Source: Polaribacter glomeratus
GTDB lineage: Bacteria; Bacteroidota; Bacteroidia; Flavobacteriales; Flavobacteriaceae
Length of the DNA stretch: 64,000 nt
Assembly: GCF_002954665.1 (NCBI RefSeq)
Contig: NZ_MSCM01000002.1
Coordinates: 1,314,137-1,378,136, forward strand
Reading direction: 5' to 3'
Shown here: in pieces, positions 1 through 8,823 of the stretch
How the letters are laid out: each line of letters starts with the position of its first letter
Numbering within the stretch: the stretch's first letter is position 1
The notes under the pieces: model-generated
What the model saw: only the letters and a program-made list of their open reading frames with translations
Database searches by the model: none
What the model was told of the DNA's origin: nothing
Position numbers and translations under genes: made by a program

Positions 1-88
1 CTTTTTATATAAATGGAAGCTTTTCAAAGCACAATCATGTATCGACGAAATTCAATCTATTTCTTAATTTTCTAATTAGAACTATTAT

Positions 89-601
89 TTATTTTGAATA
101 AGCTCCTGATGAATATGTTAACTCATAACTATGTGTGTATATTTCAAAAACGATTCCGAAAGGATCTTCTACATAACACATCTTAAAGGGCTTGTCTTTT
201 GGGTAATATTCTCTAATTGGCATTCTTTGTTTTCCGCCATAAGCTATAATTTTATCAATAAGCTCTTCAATGTTTGGGTCTTGAATACAGAAATGAAAAA
301 GGCCAGTATTAAAAGGGTTAAATTCTGGAGCTTCTTTAATGCCATGAGGAAAAGAAAATAATTCAATTCCAATTCCATCTGATGTTGCTAAATGAGCAAT
401 TTCAAATTCAGTCCAATCGCTTCCAAAAACATCAATACACATTTGGCCTATAGCTGTTTCGGTTTCTTTTTTAACGGTAGCAGGTTCCATAATAATATAC
501 CAACCCATAACTTCTGAATAGAATTTTACGGCCTTTTTGATATCTGGAACTGTAATACCAATATGCGAAAATGATTTAGGATAATTTTTAATTGCTGTCA
601 T
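89..601 (-). CDS. VOC (glyoxalase/bleomycin-resistance fold) family protein
   Basis: A 170-residue single-domain protein of the vicinal oxygen chelate fold. The N-terminal SHIGITVPDIKKAVKFYSEVMGW segment is the classic first betaalphabetabetabeta module, and DPFGIVFEIYTHS near residue 150 is the matching C-terminal strand with the metal-ligand Glu. Members are metal-dependent lyases, dioxygenases or resistance proteins; the substrate cannot be read from the sequence. It is divergent from an HxlR regulator 121 bases away, which suggests that the regulator controls it and that it helps handle a reactive electrophile or quinone (inference). Family call is firm, function open. Confidence 0.85.
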   Translation of the reverse strand: MTAIKNYPKSFSHIGITVPDIKKAVKFYSEVMGWYIIMEPATVKKETETAIGQMCIDVFGSDWTEFEIAHLATSDGIGIELFSFPHGIKEAPEFNPFNTGLFHFCIQDPNIEELIDKIIAYGGKQRMPIREYYPKDKPFKMCYVEDPFGIVFEIYTHSYELTYSSGAYSK

Positions 602-642
602 AAAATGTAATTTAGCCTACAAAATTAATCTATATTTACTTT

Positions 643-658
643 GTAAGCAATATCTTAC
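643..658. promoter_or_regulatory. Candidate operator in the VOC/HxlR divergent region
   Basis: Inverted repeat GTAAG-(6)-CTTAC in the 121-base region between the divergent VOC and HxlR genes. HxlR/YodB-type repressors bind short inverted repeats overlapping their own promoters, so this is a reasonable operator. It is a short repeat in AT-rich DNA, so chance is possible. Confidence 0.3.
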
Positions 659-722
659 TAAAAAGTAGCATAGTTACCCAGACGAGTAAATTGATGATTA
701 TTAAAACTTTAAAAATATAAAA

Positions 723-1034
723 TTGAATAAAGAAAGTATTTGTCCTTTAAATTACACGATGAATTTAATAGGTACAAAATGGAAACCTTTAGTTTTATTT
801 CATCTTTTAGAAGGCAATTTACGCTCAGGGATATTACAAAAGCAGATTGAAGGTATTTCAAATAAAATGTTTACACAAACGGTTAGAGAATTAGAGAAAT
901 ATGGATTGATATCAAGAAAAGTATTTCCTGTGGTTCCGCCAAAAGTGGAATATAAATTAACCGAAAGAGGTAAATCTCTTGAAACTATTTTAAGAGGTTT
1001 AGATACATGGGGTTTGGAGGATATTCAAAACTAA
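723..1034 (+). CDS. HxlR family winged-helix transcriptional regulator
   Basis: A 103-residue winged-helix protein with the HxlR signature: CPLNYTMNLIGTKWKPLVLF, then the ISNKMFTQTVRELEKYGLI recognition-helix region and a basic wing with a Pro pair (VVPPKVEYKLTERG). Cys7 sits where redox-sensing members such as YodB carry their reactive cysteine, so thiol or electrophile sensing is plausible. The start is a TTG: an in-frame TAA at 702-704 leaves no ATG upstream. It is divergent from the VOC gene, its likely target. Confidence 0.85.
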   Translation: MNKESICPLNYTMNLIGTKWKPLVLFHLLEGNLRSGILQKQIEGISNKMFTQTVRELEKYGLISRKVFPVVPPKVEYKLTERGKSLETILRGLDTWGLEDIQN

Positions 1035-1173
1035 TTAAATAACATATTATTGCTTTCTGATAACGGTCTTTTAAGTTTTTAATACATTCCAATGTAAAAA
1101 ACAAAGATTCAGCTTACTTTTACAAAGGTGCCTAAGAACCCGTGCTAAATTTAGCATGCACTTCGATCACTTC

Positions 1174-1917
1174 CTATTCGTCTTTTTGCAATTCTTTATC
1201 AATTATTACTATGAGCGCATCGGTTGTTTTAATCATTTCGGAATACTCTTTGGTTAAGGTACTGCTGTTAAAAGCAGAAAGAATAAATCCGTTTTTATAT
1301 GTCTGATTATTGAGTAGGGCGTTTACTTGATTTACATCAAGCTTAACAGAGGTTTCATTTAAACTTTTTAAGGAAGTCTCTAAGTCGACCGTGGTAAAGA
1401 AAGGATCATATAGATAACTTTCAAAGTCTTGTTGCATTTCGTTCTCTATAAAAGCAACTTTCTTGAATTTGCTTTGCATATTCTGTAAATGATCTTGTAC
1501 GTCTTTGTTTGTTAGGATAGAAAAATTACCTGAGTTCAATAATTCTTGGTACGTATTGTCATGCTGCTCAAATGGAAGCCAAACCATAATATTTAAACTA
1601 TGCCTATTAAAAGCAACCACATCTAACTCCTTTCTTTTATTAAAATAGTCCAGAATACTATCGGTTGACTTTATAGAGTTCTCCCTATCAATAACAAAGG
1701 CTTCGAGAGACGTTCGATTTAAGTTAAGATCTAGTTTTATGTTTTCTAGATAGGTTTTTTCAAGGTTTCGGATAGTTCTGTCTTCATTCCAGTTATTAAT
1801 TTGAACTGCGATTAAAATTCCGATTACTACCAGAAAAGTTTCGCCAATAGCATACCTTATATACTTTCTGTTTTTATCCATAAGTTGGTATCTAGCACTT
1901 TTAAAGAATTTCATCAT
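1174..1917 (-). CDS. DUF6090 family membrane-anchored protein (copy 1 of 3)
   Basis: A 247-residue protein opening with the DUF6090 hallmark: a short basic amphipathic lead (MMKFFKSARYQLM), then YAIGETFLVVIGILIAVQINNWNE, a single transmembrane segment ending in the conserved Asn-Asn-Trp. The remaining ~200 residues are predicted helical and soluble. Function is unknown. Two paralogues lie at 11569 and 13647 in the same orientation. This copy stands alone between the HxlR gene and a small secreted-protein gene. Confidence 0.85.
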   Translation of the reverse strand: MMKFFKSARYQLMDKNRKYIRYAIGETFLVVIGILIAVQINNWNEDRTIRNLEKTYLENIKLDLNLNRTSLEAFVIDRENSIKSTDSILDYFNKRKELDVVAFNRHSLNIMVWLPFEQHDNTYQELLNSGNFSILTNKDVQDHLQNMQSKFKKVAFIENEMQQDFESYLYDPFFTTVDLETSLKSLNETSVKLDVNQVNALLNNQTYKNGFILSAFNSSTLTKEYSEMIKTTDALIVIIDKELQKDE

Positions 1918-2179
1918 TGGGTAGTTGTTGGTGTTAATGAAGACCTATGTATTTATAAACTTTCAACCTCTAATTTACTAAATAAAAGCTACTTAGAGTA
2001 AGAATAGGAATTAACTATCAAAAAAACAGGTAGAATATTAATGTAAAAAAGGCAAGAACTACACTATTTTTATTCTCATCTGTGAATTATGTAAGTTTAA
2101 AAAAAAATTGTGTAATATTTTGAGAAGGATTATCTTGTACCTTTACAACAAATATTTTATCAATTTAAAAAGCCCTAAA

Positions 2180-2485
2180 ATGAAAAAAACAAGACTTTAT
2201 GCACTAATAATGATGATCTCATTAAGTACTTTTACAACAATCAGTGCTGCTGATAAAAATCCAAAAACAACAACGCCTACAGAGATTCCTGCAGAAATTC
2301 AGGTGATGCTTAATCGCCTAGAAGAAATAAAAGAGATGGATAAATCCAATCTTAATCGTGCTGAGAAAAAGGAACTTCGTGTAGAGACTCGTGCACTTAA
2401 ATCTAATGTAAGATCATCAGGAAACGGAATCTATATATCTGCTACTGCAATTATCATTATTCTATTAATAATCATTATACTGTAA
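2180..2485 (+). CDS. Small secreted/membrane protein, unknown function
   Basis: About 101 residues from the ATG at 2180; the open frame reaches back to 2108, but a typical signal peptide (MKKTRLYALIMMISLSTFTTISA) starts at 2180. The mature part is a charged helical region (residues ~35-75, rich in Glu, Lys and Arg) and a very hydrophobic Ile/Leu tail that should act as a membrane anchor. This signal-helix-tail layout recurs in small Flavobacteriaceae proteins of unknown role. A strong terminator follows. Confidence 0.65.
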   Translation: MKKTRLYALIMMISLSTFTTISAADKNPKTTTPTEIPAEIQVMLNRLEEIKEMDKSNLNRAEKKELRVETRALKSNVRSSGNGIYISATAIIIILLIIIIL

Positions 2486-2542
2486 GTATCAGTTTCTTAT
2501 TTGCTCCCTAATTTTTACTTTTAAGGATGGTATATTTTAAAC

Positions 2543-2580
2543 AGAAAAAGCGGTAATAGCCCTATATTACCGCTTTTTCT
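2543..2580. terminator. Intrinsic terminator of the small secreted-protein gene
   Basis: Perfect 16-base inverted repeat (AGAAAAAGCGGTAATA) around a 6-base GCCCTA loop, with T-tracts on both strands. Confidence 0.85.
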
Positions 2581-2744
2581 ATTTCATTTTACAGATAGTC
2601 TCCATAAACAATTTAATTTACTGTTAGTTTATAGATTGTTATTTCTGCATTTTAAATCTTTTGTTCAAGAATAAAGCTACGCTTGTAAATAACTCAAAGT
2701 GGAAATAAATTAAGGATCTTTTTTAGGTACAATTTTATATATTT

Positions 2745-2944
2745 TTAAAGTGCTCTTATTTTAATTTGTTTAAAAGAATGGATTGCAATCTTAAGATTAC
2801 ATTTTATCATCTCATTTAAATTAAACCTCATATATATTCTTTCTTTGTGCTCAATTAAAATAGTTATAGTTTGGTGAATCCTCTTAAAATAAGATATAAG
2901 AAGATTTTCTAAATTAAAACTTGCTTTTTTAAAATAATTTTATT
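2745..2944 (-). pseudogene. Possible ORF remnant without a start
   Basis: A minus-strand frame of about 65 codons ending with TAA at 2745-2747 and preceded in frame by another TAA. It has no good start codon except a late ATG. The translation is non-repetitive and mixed in composition (fragments such as NLENLLISYFKRIHQTI and MRFNLNEMIKCNLKIAI), more protein-like than random AT-rich DNA. Could be the tail of a lost gene; no family recognised. Confidence 0.25.
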
Positions 2945-3101
2945 TTTAGTTATAGCTATTTGTCAAATAGTTAAAGTTAAGTATTGGGTCTTTGTTCTAA
3001 AGCGGAGTGGTCTTGAGTCTTTTATCGGGTAATAATGACATTCCTTCTATAAATTACCTAAAAAAGTAAATATTTTTAGATATGCATCTTTTAATTCCGC
3101 T

Positions 3102-3392
3102 TCACTTGGGCTGTGAAAGCTTTTTGGTCTCTATAGTAACACATCCAGTTAGGTCGGTTGTTACAATCGGAATTCCTTTTTTTAATCGGTAATTAAGATT
3201 TACAACATTTACTCCTTTTTTTAAATAAAGCTCAATATATCTTTCTTCTTCGCTTTTATCACTTATATAATAACCACCGCCGTTTAAAAATACAATTGTG
3301 TAATTCTGCTTGCCAAAAGATTTAGCGTCTTTAGGTAGATAAATGTCCGTTTTTTGTGCTGTATCAATACCACAAGAAACATCTTTTTGCAC
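3102..3392 (-). pseudogene. Alpha/beta-hydrolase fragment
   Basis: The 96-residue frame reads like the early part of an esterase: DIYLPKDAKS, IVFLNGGGYYIS (oxyanion HGGG-like motif with Asn for His), then VVNLNYRLKKGIP, the usual strand before the substrate loop. It stops soon afterwards, well before the nucleophile elbow (GxSxG), and has no signal peptide; it begins at a GTG just after an in-frame stop. Family members run to ~280 residues, so both ends are missing and this is most likely a relic. Confidence 0.6.
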
Positions 3393-3827
3393 TTGTTAGG
3401 TTGCGGTAATTTGTTGTGGCGATTTGGAGCATTTTTGTATACGATTAAAGTGTGTACGCAAGAATTATTTTTAATCTCCCCACAAAATGTTGTATTTATA
3501 AATAGGCTGTTTATATTTTGATGAAATTTTATGCAAAATATTTATTTTGAATGCAAACCAGCGTAAAATGAGTTAAAATCAATCAAATGTGATTCATCAA
3601 GGGTGAGAAGTGGCTGCTTTTCGTAATAATATCATTCATCAAGGATAAAAAGTCATTCATTAAGGGCAATATGTGGTTGCGCTAGGTCTATAAATACTAT
3701 CAAAAATGATTTAATTATGGTAAAATATAATTGGGTAAGGGCAAAAAGTCATTCATTAAGAGTAATATACCTCTGCGCTAGGGCAAGGTTGATGCAAGAT
3801 GCTTTAGAGCTACAAGTATTTTCCTTT
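3393..3827. repeat. Intergenic direct-repeat region
   Basis: No gene seen. The DNA carries two copies of a ~46-base unit, 3641-3686 and 3737-3782 (offset 96), sharing AAAAAGTCATTCATTAAG and TGCGCTAGG, about 33 of 40 aligned core bases identical. A weaker third copy (TTCATCAAGGGTGAGAAGTG) begins near 3593. The TCAAGG core also recurs at 16275-16349. Confidence 0.6.
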
Positions 3828-4697
3828 TTAATTGTGCGGTTCAATATGAATGAGCACGTGTCCTAAATTTTTAATTTCTGATCTTAAATAATCTTTTAAT
3901 GTGTGCGCAATATCGTGCCCTATTTTTACAGATATTTCACTATTTACAATTACATGCAAATCTACGTGGAATTTCATTCCAGATTTTCTGATAAAACATT
4001 TTTCGGTTCCTAAAACACCTTGTACTTCGATTGATTTTGCTCTAATTTCAAGAATAAGATCGTCATACAATTGCTCGTCCATAACTTCGCCTAAAGCAGG
4101 TCTTAAAATTAAGTAACTATTATAAAGAATAAAACCAGCAGCTAACAAAGCAGCCCAGTCATCTGCAGTTTCATATCCTTTACCAAAAATAATTGCTATC
4201 GAAATACCAATAAATGCCATTACCGAAGTTATTGCATCACTTCTATGATGCCAAGCATCCGCTTTAAGCGAAGAACTATTTATTTGTCTACTTTTTTTAA
4301 TTACAATTTGATAGGAGATTTCTTTCCATATGATAATGATGCCCAACACAATTAAAGTCCAAGATTTTGGAATTTTATGTGGTGTTTGAATGTTTAGAAT
4401 ACTCTTATAAGCAATTATTGTGGCAGAAACTACCAAAAAAACAACAACACCAAAAGTAATTAAAGGCTCAATTTTGCCATGTCCGTAAGGATGATTTTCA
4501 TCCGCAGGTCTTTTTGCATATTTAAAACCTAGTAAAACTAAAAAGGAAGCAAAAATATCTGTGGTAGATTCAATAGCGTCTGCAATTAGTGCGTACGAAT
4601 TACCAAAAAAGCCTGCAAGCCCTTTTACAATCGCTAAAATAGTATTGCCAATAATACTAAAATAAGTGGTTCGTATTGCAGTTTGTTCGTTGGTCAT
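3828..4697 (-). CDS. Cation diffusion facilitator (CDF) family transporter
   Basis: A 289-residue cation/proton antiporter of the inner membrane that would export divalent metals such as Zn, Fe, Mn or Co. About six transmembrane helices span residues 10-200. The metal site is visible in helix 2 (ALIADAIESTTD) and helix 5 (DAWHHRSDAITS, the HxxxD pair), followed by a C-terminal cytoplasmic dimerisation domain (VDLHVIVNSEISVKIGHDIA) typical of the family. The Asp/Asp and His/Asp tetrad favours Zn or Fe/Mn, not resolved further. It stands alone; no metal regulator is adjacent. Confidence 0.9.
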   Translation of the reverse strand: MTNEQTAIRTTYFSIIGNTILAIVKGLAGFFGNSYALIADAIESTTDIFASFLVLLGFKYAKRPADENHPYGHGKIEPLITFGVVVFLVVSATIIAYKSILNIQTPHKIPKSWTLIVLGIIIIWKEISYQIVIKKSRQINSSSLKADAWHHRSDAITSVMAFIGISIAIIFGKGYETADDWAALLAAGFILYNSYLILRPALGEVMDEQLYDDLILEIRAKSIEVQGVLGTEKCFIRKSGMKFHVDLHVIVNSEISVKIGHDIAHTLKDYLRSEIKNLGHVLIHIEPHN

Positions 4698-5396
4698 TTA
4701 AATTTATTAGAATTGTGGTGCTTACTGTATTACTGCAAAGGTTGTCTAATTAGATACGTTTACCAAGAAATATTTAGGACTATTTTCAATAAAAAAATTA
4801 AAATAAGTAGTGTGTGTTGAACCTATAACCATTAAAATGAGTTTTTTTTATCATCGGGATTTCTAAGAAGTTGGTTTACATTATTCAATTACGCTTATAA
4901 AATTTGGCAATGATATCCGAACCTTCAAAACTAGTGAGTTGTGCAAGGTTACTAAAAAATTATATAATACGAACGTTTTCATTTAAGACTTCTTGGTATT
5001 TAGTTTTGTAAGTTATTTTTTTAAGATTTAAAGGGCGGTTTAATTTTCGAGCCTAGCGATTTTTTTTTCTATGTTGGTAAGTAAATCTTTAGTCTGCTTT
5101 AATATATTGTAACTGTAGTTTAATCTAAACGACCCGGAAGTTGCTGTTGAAAAAAGCTAGGAAATTTTTAAATTCACTTGCCTTTTTTAATAGGTCAAAA
5201 TTATTTGGTCTCATTTCAAAGACGGAATTTCTAGCTCTAAGATATTTATTCCACCAATATAAGTAGCCATAAAAAGTCTTTCTATGCCGCTTTGTTGGGT
5301 GTATTATATCATCGAAAATTTGTGATGATTATAGAGTAGGCAAGAAGAAGCTATTATTCATGTTTCTATACTTGCCTACTTTACTATTTATGTATG
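4698..5396. other. Gene-poor region
   Basis: Contains a decayed minus-strand frame at 5125-5331. I see no promoter, RNA gene or repeat I can support in the rest. Confidence 0.4.
5125..5331 (-). pseudogene. Possible ORF remnant without a start
   Basis: A minus-strand frame of about 67 codons ends with TAG at 5125-5127 and is preceded by an in-frame TAA. The translation looks protein-like (HPTKRHRKTFYGYLYWWNKY, then FEMRPNNFDLLKKASEFKNF) but has no proper start. Probably the C-terminal end of a lost gene; no family recognised. Confidence 0.3.
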
Positions 5397-8300
5397 TTAA
5401 TTTTTACGCAATCCTTCTGCAGTACGATCTTCTTTGGCAGGTGTTGGCGTGCTCGTTTTTGGGTTTGTTTTAACTAACTTTAGCACCTCAAGCACTACCT
5501 TTTCCATTTGAGGATCACGTCCTTTTAGTAATAAGTTTGGGTCGTCCCAAACAGTAAAATCTGGCTTAACACCCACACCTTCGTCAAACCATTTGCCCGA
5601 GTTGTAATACAATCTAGCACCAGGAACTGTTATACCTCCGCCATCAATTAACTGATGCCCCGTTGCTGGGCCAACTAAAATACCAATGGTTCGTTCACCC
5701 ACAATTGGGCCAGCATCAAGCTCTCTAAACGCCCAAGGAAGGCCGTCGCCACCAGAACCTGCCCAACCGTTAATTAACATTCCCATCGGTCCTGTATTCG
5801 TTTTTGCAGGTTGGGTAGTTGTTTTGCCATGTCTCCAATACAAATTATAAATAACGGGTCTTGTTAGCAATTCAAGGAACCTGTCTGCCAATTGGCCACC
5901 ACCGTTAAAGCGTTCATCAATAATAAACCCTTCTTTGTCTAGTTGCCCATAGTACATTTTTACAAGATCTAGCTGTCCTCTTGGCGAAGTATCTGTCATG
6001 TATACATAACCTAGTTTGCCGTCAGAAAGTTTTTCGACGAGTAATCGGTTGGTTTCAATCCAATTTAAATAGCGAATATTTTCTTCTTCATTTTCTGTTA
6101 AACAAGTAACAACGATGTCTTTTGCATCGCTTAATTTACCTGTCTTACTTATTTTTAAAACAACTGTTTTACCATTTAAACCTTCAAAGGCTGCAAACGG
6201 TTCTTTGTCTAAGGGCAACGCCACACCGTTTACAGAATGGATATAATCACCCTCAGAAACATCAACACCTGGTCTGTCAAAAGGCGACCTGTTTTCTGCA
6301 TCCCAAGCTGCGGGTTTTACAATTCTTTTTATTCTATAACCTTTAGAATCCATGCCCCAATCAATCCCTAAATAACCTGTGCTAACGTAGTCTACAGTTT
6401 CATTATCGCCGCCACGAGTATAAGTATGTCCTGCACTTAATTCTGCCAACATGTTCGATTGTAGATAAGAAATATCCCAACGAGATCTTGCGTCTTCGAT
6501 AAGAGCACCATAACGCGTTCGCATTGCTTGCCAGTCTACCTGTTGCATTTCTTCATCATAAAAGAAATCACGGTATCTTCTCCAAGTATCCTTAAATATT
6601 TGTCGCCATTCTTCCTTCGGATGAAGTTCCATTACTAAACCATCTGTAGGTATTGCATCCTTAATTTTTTGATCTGGCTCTGGTTTAACAATTGCAAATT
6701 GTGCACCGACTTGCACTAAAAGTGATGCGCCATCGGCTGTTTGAATTACGTTGCGAACTTTTGATATAATCGATTTCTCTTCGCGGTCTTTTAGGTCATA
6801 AAATAGCAATGCAGGGTCGCCTCCATCCGATCCTGTATTTGGGTAGCGCATGTAGGTAACTTTACCGTCGAAGGCCATTAGTTCTCCTAAATTACCTGGT
6901 TTAATTGGTAAAATAACAAGTCTGTTTTCGAGTCCGTTCCAATCAATTTTAATCGGTTGGCTCTCTGGTTTGGCTTTCTTAGACTTCTCTTTGTTTTCTG
7001 AAAGTTCTTCTTTCTTTTCAGCTTCTAAAGCATCATTTTTTGCTTGTAAAATATAAGGCGAAGCATCACTTAAACTAATTGCTGCCAATTGCGTTGCGTT
7101 TGGATAAATCCAAGTTCCATCACCTAAGGCACTATAAGCAGCATCAAAATTTCTATTGGTAAGAAAGAAAAGGTACTTGCCATCTTTGCTAAAAACAGGA
7201 TCACTGTCGTTATAAAAACCGCTGGTTACCTGTTTTGATTCTTTACTATTTATATCATAGATAAAAATAGCTTCGTTCGAATTTTCCATACCAATAGCGT
7301 AGGTTAGATAATTTGAATCGTGCGACCAGTTGATAGCGTATCCATTGCGGCTACCGTGACCATAATTCCACATATAATTATCTGCAATTTCTATTTTGCC
7401 TGAAGCCACATCGACAATGCTAATATCATTTTTTTCGTCGATAAAGGCGAGCTTGTTGCTATCTGGAGACCAGTAAAGCGCATAGCCATATCCTTTATTT
7501 CGAGAGGTAATTTTTCTTGGCGCTTTTTCTTCGCGCATTGCTTGGATGTAAATTTCATTCTCTCCAGAAGCATCACTCCAATACGCTAAATGGTCGCCGT
7601 TTGGAGACCAAGATGGACTGCGGTCGAAAGCACCCGAACTTGCTGTAATATTATGCACAAAACCATCTTTTACAGGTACATTAAACAACTCTCCACGAGC
7701 CTCAAAAACTATACGTTTTGCGCCAGGAGACACTGTTGCATTGTTAATGTTTCTCTGAACATTAACTCGTTTAGACATTTCTAAGGTTAAATCACTAACT
7801 ACGGATACTTTTATTTCTTTGGACTGTTCGGTAGCAAGATCCATAAGGTGCAATGTGCCACCAACTTCAAACACAAGATTTGAGGGTCCTGCGGATAAAT
7901 AGGTGATGTCAAAATCTTTAAATTGGGTAACTTGCTTAATGGCTTCGTTTTTTGTGTCATAACTCCACACATTTAAACGCATATCATCTGCACGATCTGA
8001 TAAGAAGTAAATTTTATCGCCAGCCCAAGCAGGTTTGCCGTCGTTTGCTGTGTTATTCGTGATGTTTTTAGCAGTGTTGTTTTCTAAATTAAATAAGATA
8101 ACATCGGATGTTAAACCACCACGATATCTTTTAAACGGATACGTTTCTGTAATCTTGGTAATGTATGCCAACTGTTTTCCATCAGCAGAAAAAGAAGCTA
8201 TTTCACCATAGGGAATCGCTAATTTCTCGGGCATTCCTCCGTTTTTTGAAATTAAAAAAAGTTGGTTTACACGACCTGACGGAATCCCTGTTTCGCGACG

Positions 8301-8669
8301 AGAGGCGAAAAGAATTTTTTCACCATTAGGATGCCATTCAACCATTCGATCTGAATGTGAGCCATAGGTAATTCTTTTTGGAACACCTCCTTTGATGTTC
8401 ATTACATATACATCAGGATTTCCTCTGTAACTGGCAGTAAATGCTATTTCTTCGCCATTTGGAGAAAATTTTGGATAGGATTCTTCGCCTGGGGAATTGG
8501 TTAGTTGGGTTGCAACGCCTCCGTTTTTATCCAGTACCCAAATATCACCGCCATAAACGAAACAAATTTGAGTTTGAGAAACATCGACATAGCGCAAAAG
8601 CTTCGCGTTAATTTGACTGTAAGAATAGAAGCTAATAAAAGCAAAAAAAAGTGTGAGTATTTTTTTCAT
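5397..8669 (-). CDS. Tricorn-like S41 peptidase with WD40-like propeller
   Basis: A 1090-residue periplasmic protease with a signal peptide (MKKILTLFFAFISFYSYSQ). Residues ~40-560 carry PD40/WD40-like propeller repeats (SPNGEEIAFTASYRGNPDVY, WSPNGDHLAYWSDASGENEI), which in Tricorn form the substrate gate. A charged Lys/Glu linker follows, then a core region, a PDZ domain (~770-860) and the S41 catalytic domain, with ERFNGGGQLADRFLELL and the serine region NGWAGSGGDGLPWAF. Length and domain order match the bacterial Tricorn homologues of Bacteroidetes, which degrade peptides. First gene of a run of secreted hydrolases on the minus strand. Confidence 0.9.
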   Translation of the reverse strand: MKKILTLFFAFISFYSYSQINAKLLRYVDVSQTQICFVYGGDIWVLDKNGGVATQLTNSPGEESYPKFSPNGEEIAFTASYRGNPDVYVMNIKGGVPKRITYGSHSDRMVEWHPNGEKILFASRRETGIPSGRVNQLFLISKNGGMPEKLAIPYGEIASFSADGKQLAYITKITETYPFKRYRGGLTSDVILFNLENNTAKNITNNTANDGKPAWAGDKIYFLSDRADDMRLNVWSYDTKNEAIKQVTQFKDFDITYLSAGPSNLVFEVGGTLHLMDLATEQSKEIKVSVVSDLTLEMSKRVNVQRNINNATVSPGAKRIVFEARGELFNVPVKDGFVHNITASSGAFDRSPSWSPNGDHLAYWSDASGENEIYIQAMREEKAPRKITSRNKGYGYALYWSPDSNKLAFIDEKNDISIVDVASGKIEIADNYMWNYGHGSRNGYAINWSHDSNYLTYAIGMENSNEAIFIYDINSKESKQVTSGFYNDSDPVFSKDGKYLFFLTNRNFDAAYSALGDGTWIYPNATQLAAISLSDASPYILQAKNDALEAEKKEELSENKEKSKKAKPESQPIKIDWNGLENRLVILPIKPGNLGELMAFDGKVTYMRYPNTGSDGGDPALLFYDLKDREEKSIISKVRNVIQTADGASLLVQVGAQFAIVKPEPDQKIKDAIPTDGLVMELHPKEEWRQIFKDTWRRYRDFFYDEEMQQVDWQAMRTRYGALIEDARSRWDISYLQSNMLAELSAGHTYTRGGDNETVDYVSTGYLGIDWGMDSKGYRIKRIVKPAAWDAENRSPFDRPGVDVSEGDYIHSVNGVALPLDKEPFAAFEGLNGKTVVLKISKTGKLSDAKDIVVTCLTENEEENIRYLNWIETNRLLVEKLSDGKLGYVYMTDTSPRGQLDLVKMYYGQLDKEGFIIDERFNGGGQLADRFLELLTRPVIYNLYWRHGKTTTQPAKTNTGPMGMLINGWAGSGGDGLPWAFRELDAGPIVGERTIGILVGPATGHQLIDGGGITVPGARLYYNSGKWFDEGVGVKPDFTVWDDPNLLLKGRDPQMEKVVLEVLKLVKTNPKTSTPTPAKEDRTAEGLRKN

Positions 8670-8823
8670 AATAATTTGGTTAGTTCATGTAAAGAATTGA
8701 CTTTAAATGGTTTTTGTTGAGTAAGCTCTAAATTACTAAAATAAAACGAATTAGCTTTTAATCCGTATATTTTTTGAAAGAAGGCAAGAGCAAACAATAA
8801 ATTTGATAGCATGTTTTAACGAG

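Larger units (their letters stand above)
2486..3101. other. Gene-poor region
   Basis: Holds the terminator at 2543-2580 and a decayed minus-strand frame at 2745-2944. I see nothing else. Confidence 0.5.

Noticed and set aside
5397..8669. Opposite-strand ORFs within the Tricorn-like gene
   Set aside because: They are short, lack ribosome sites and family similarity, and shadow a well-supported coding frame.
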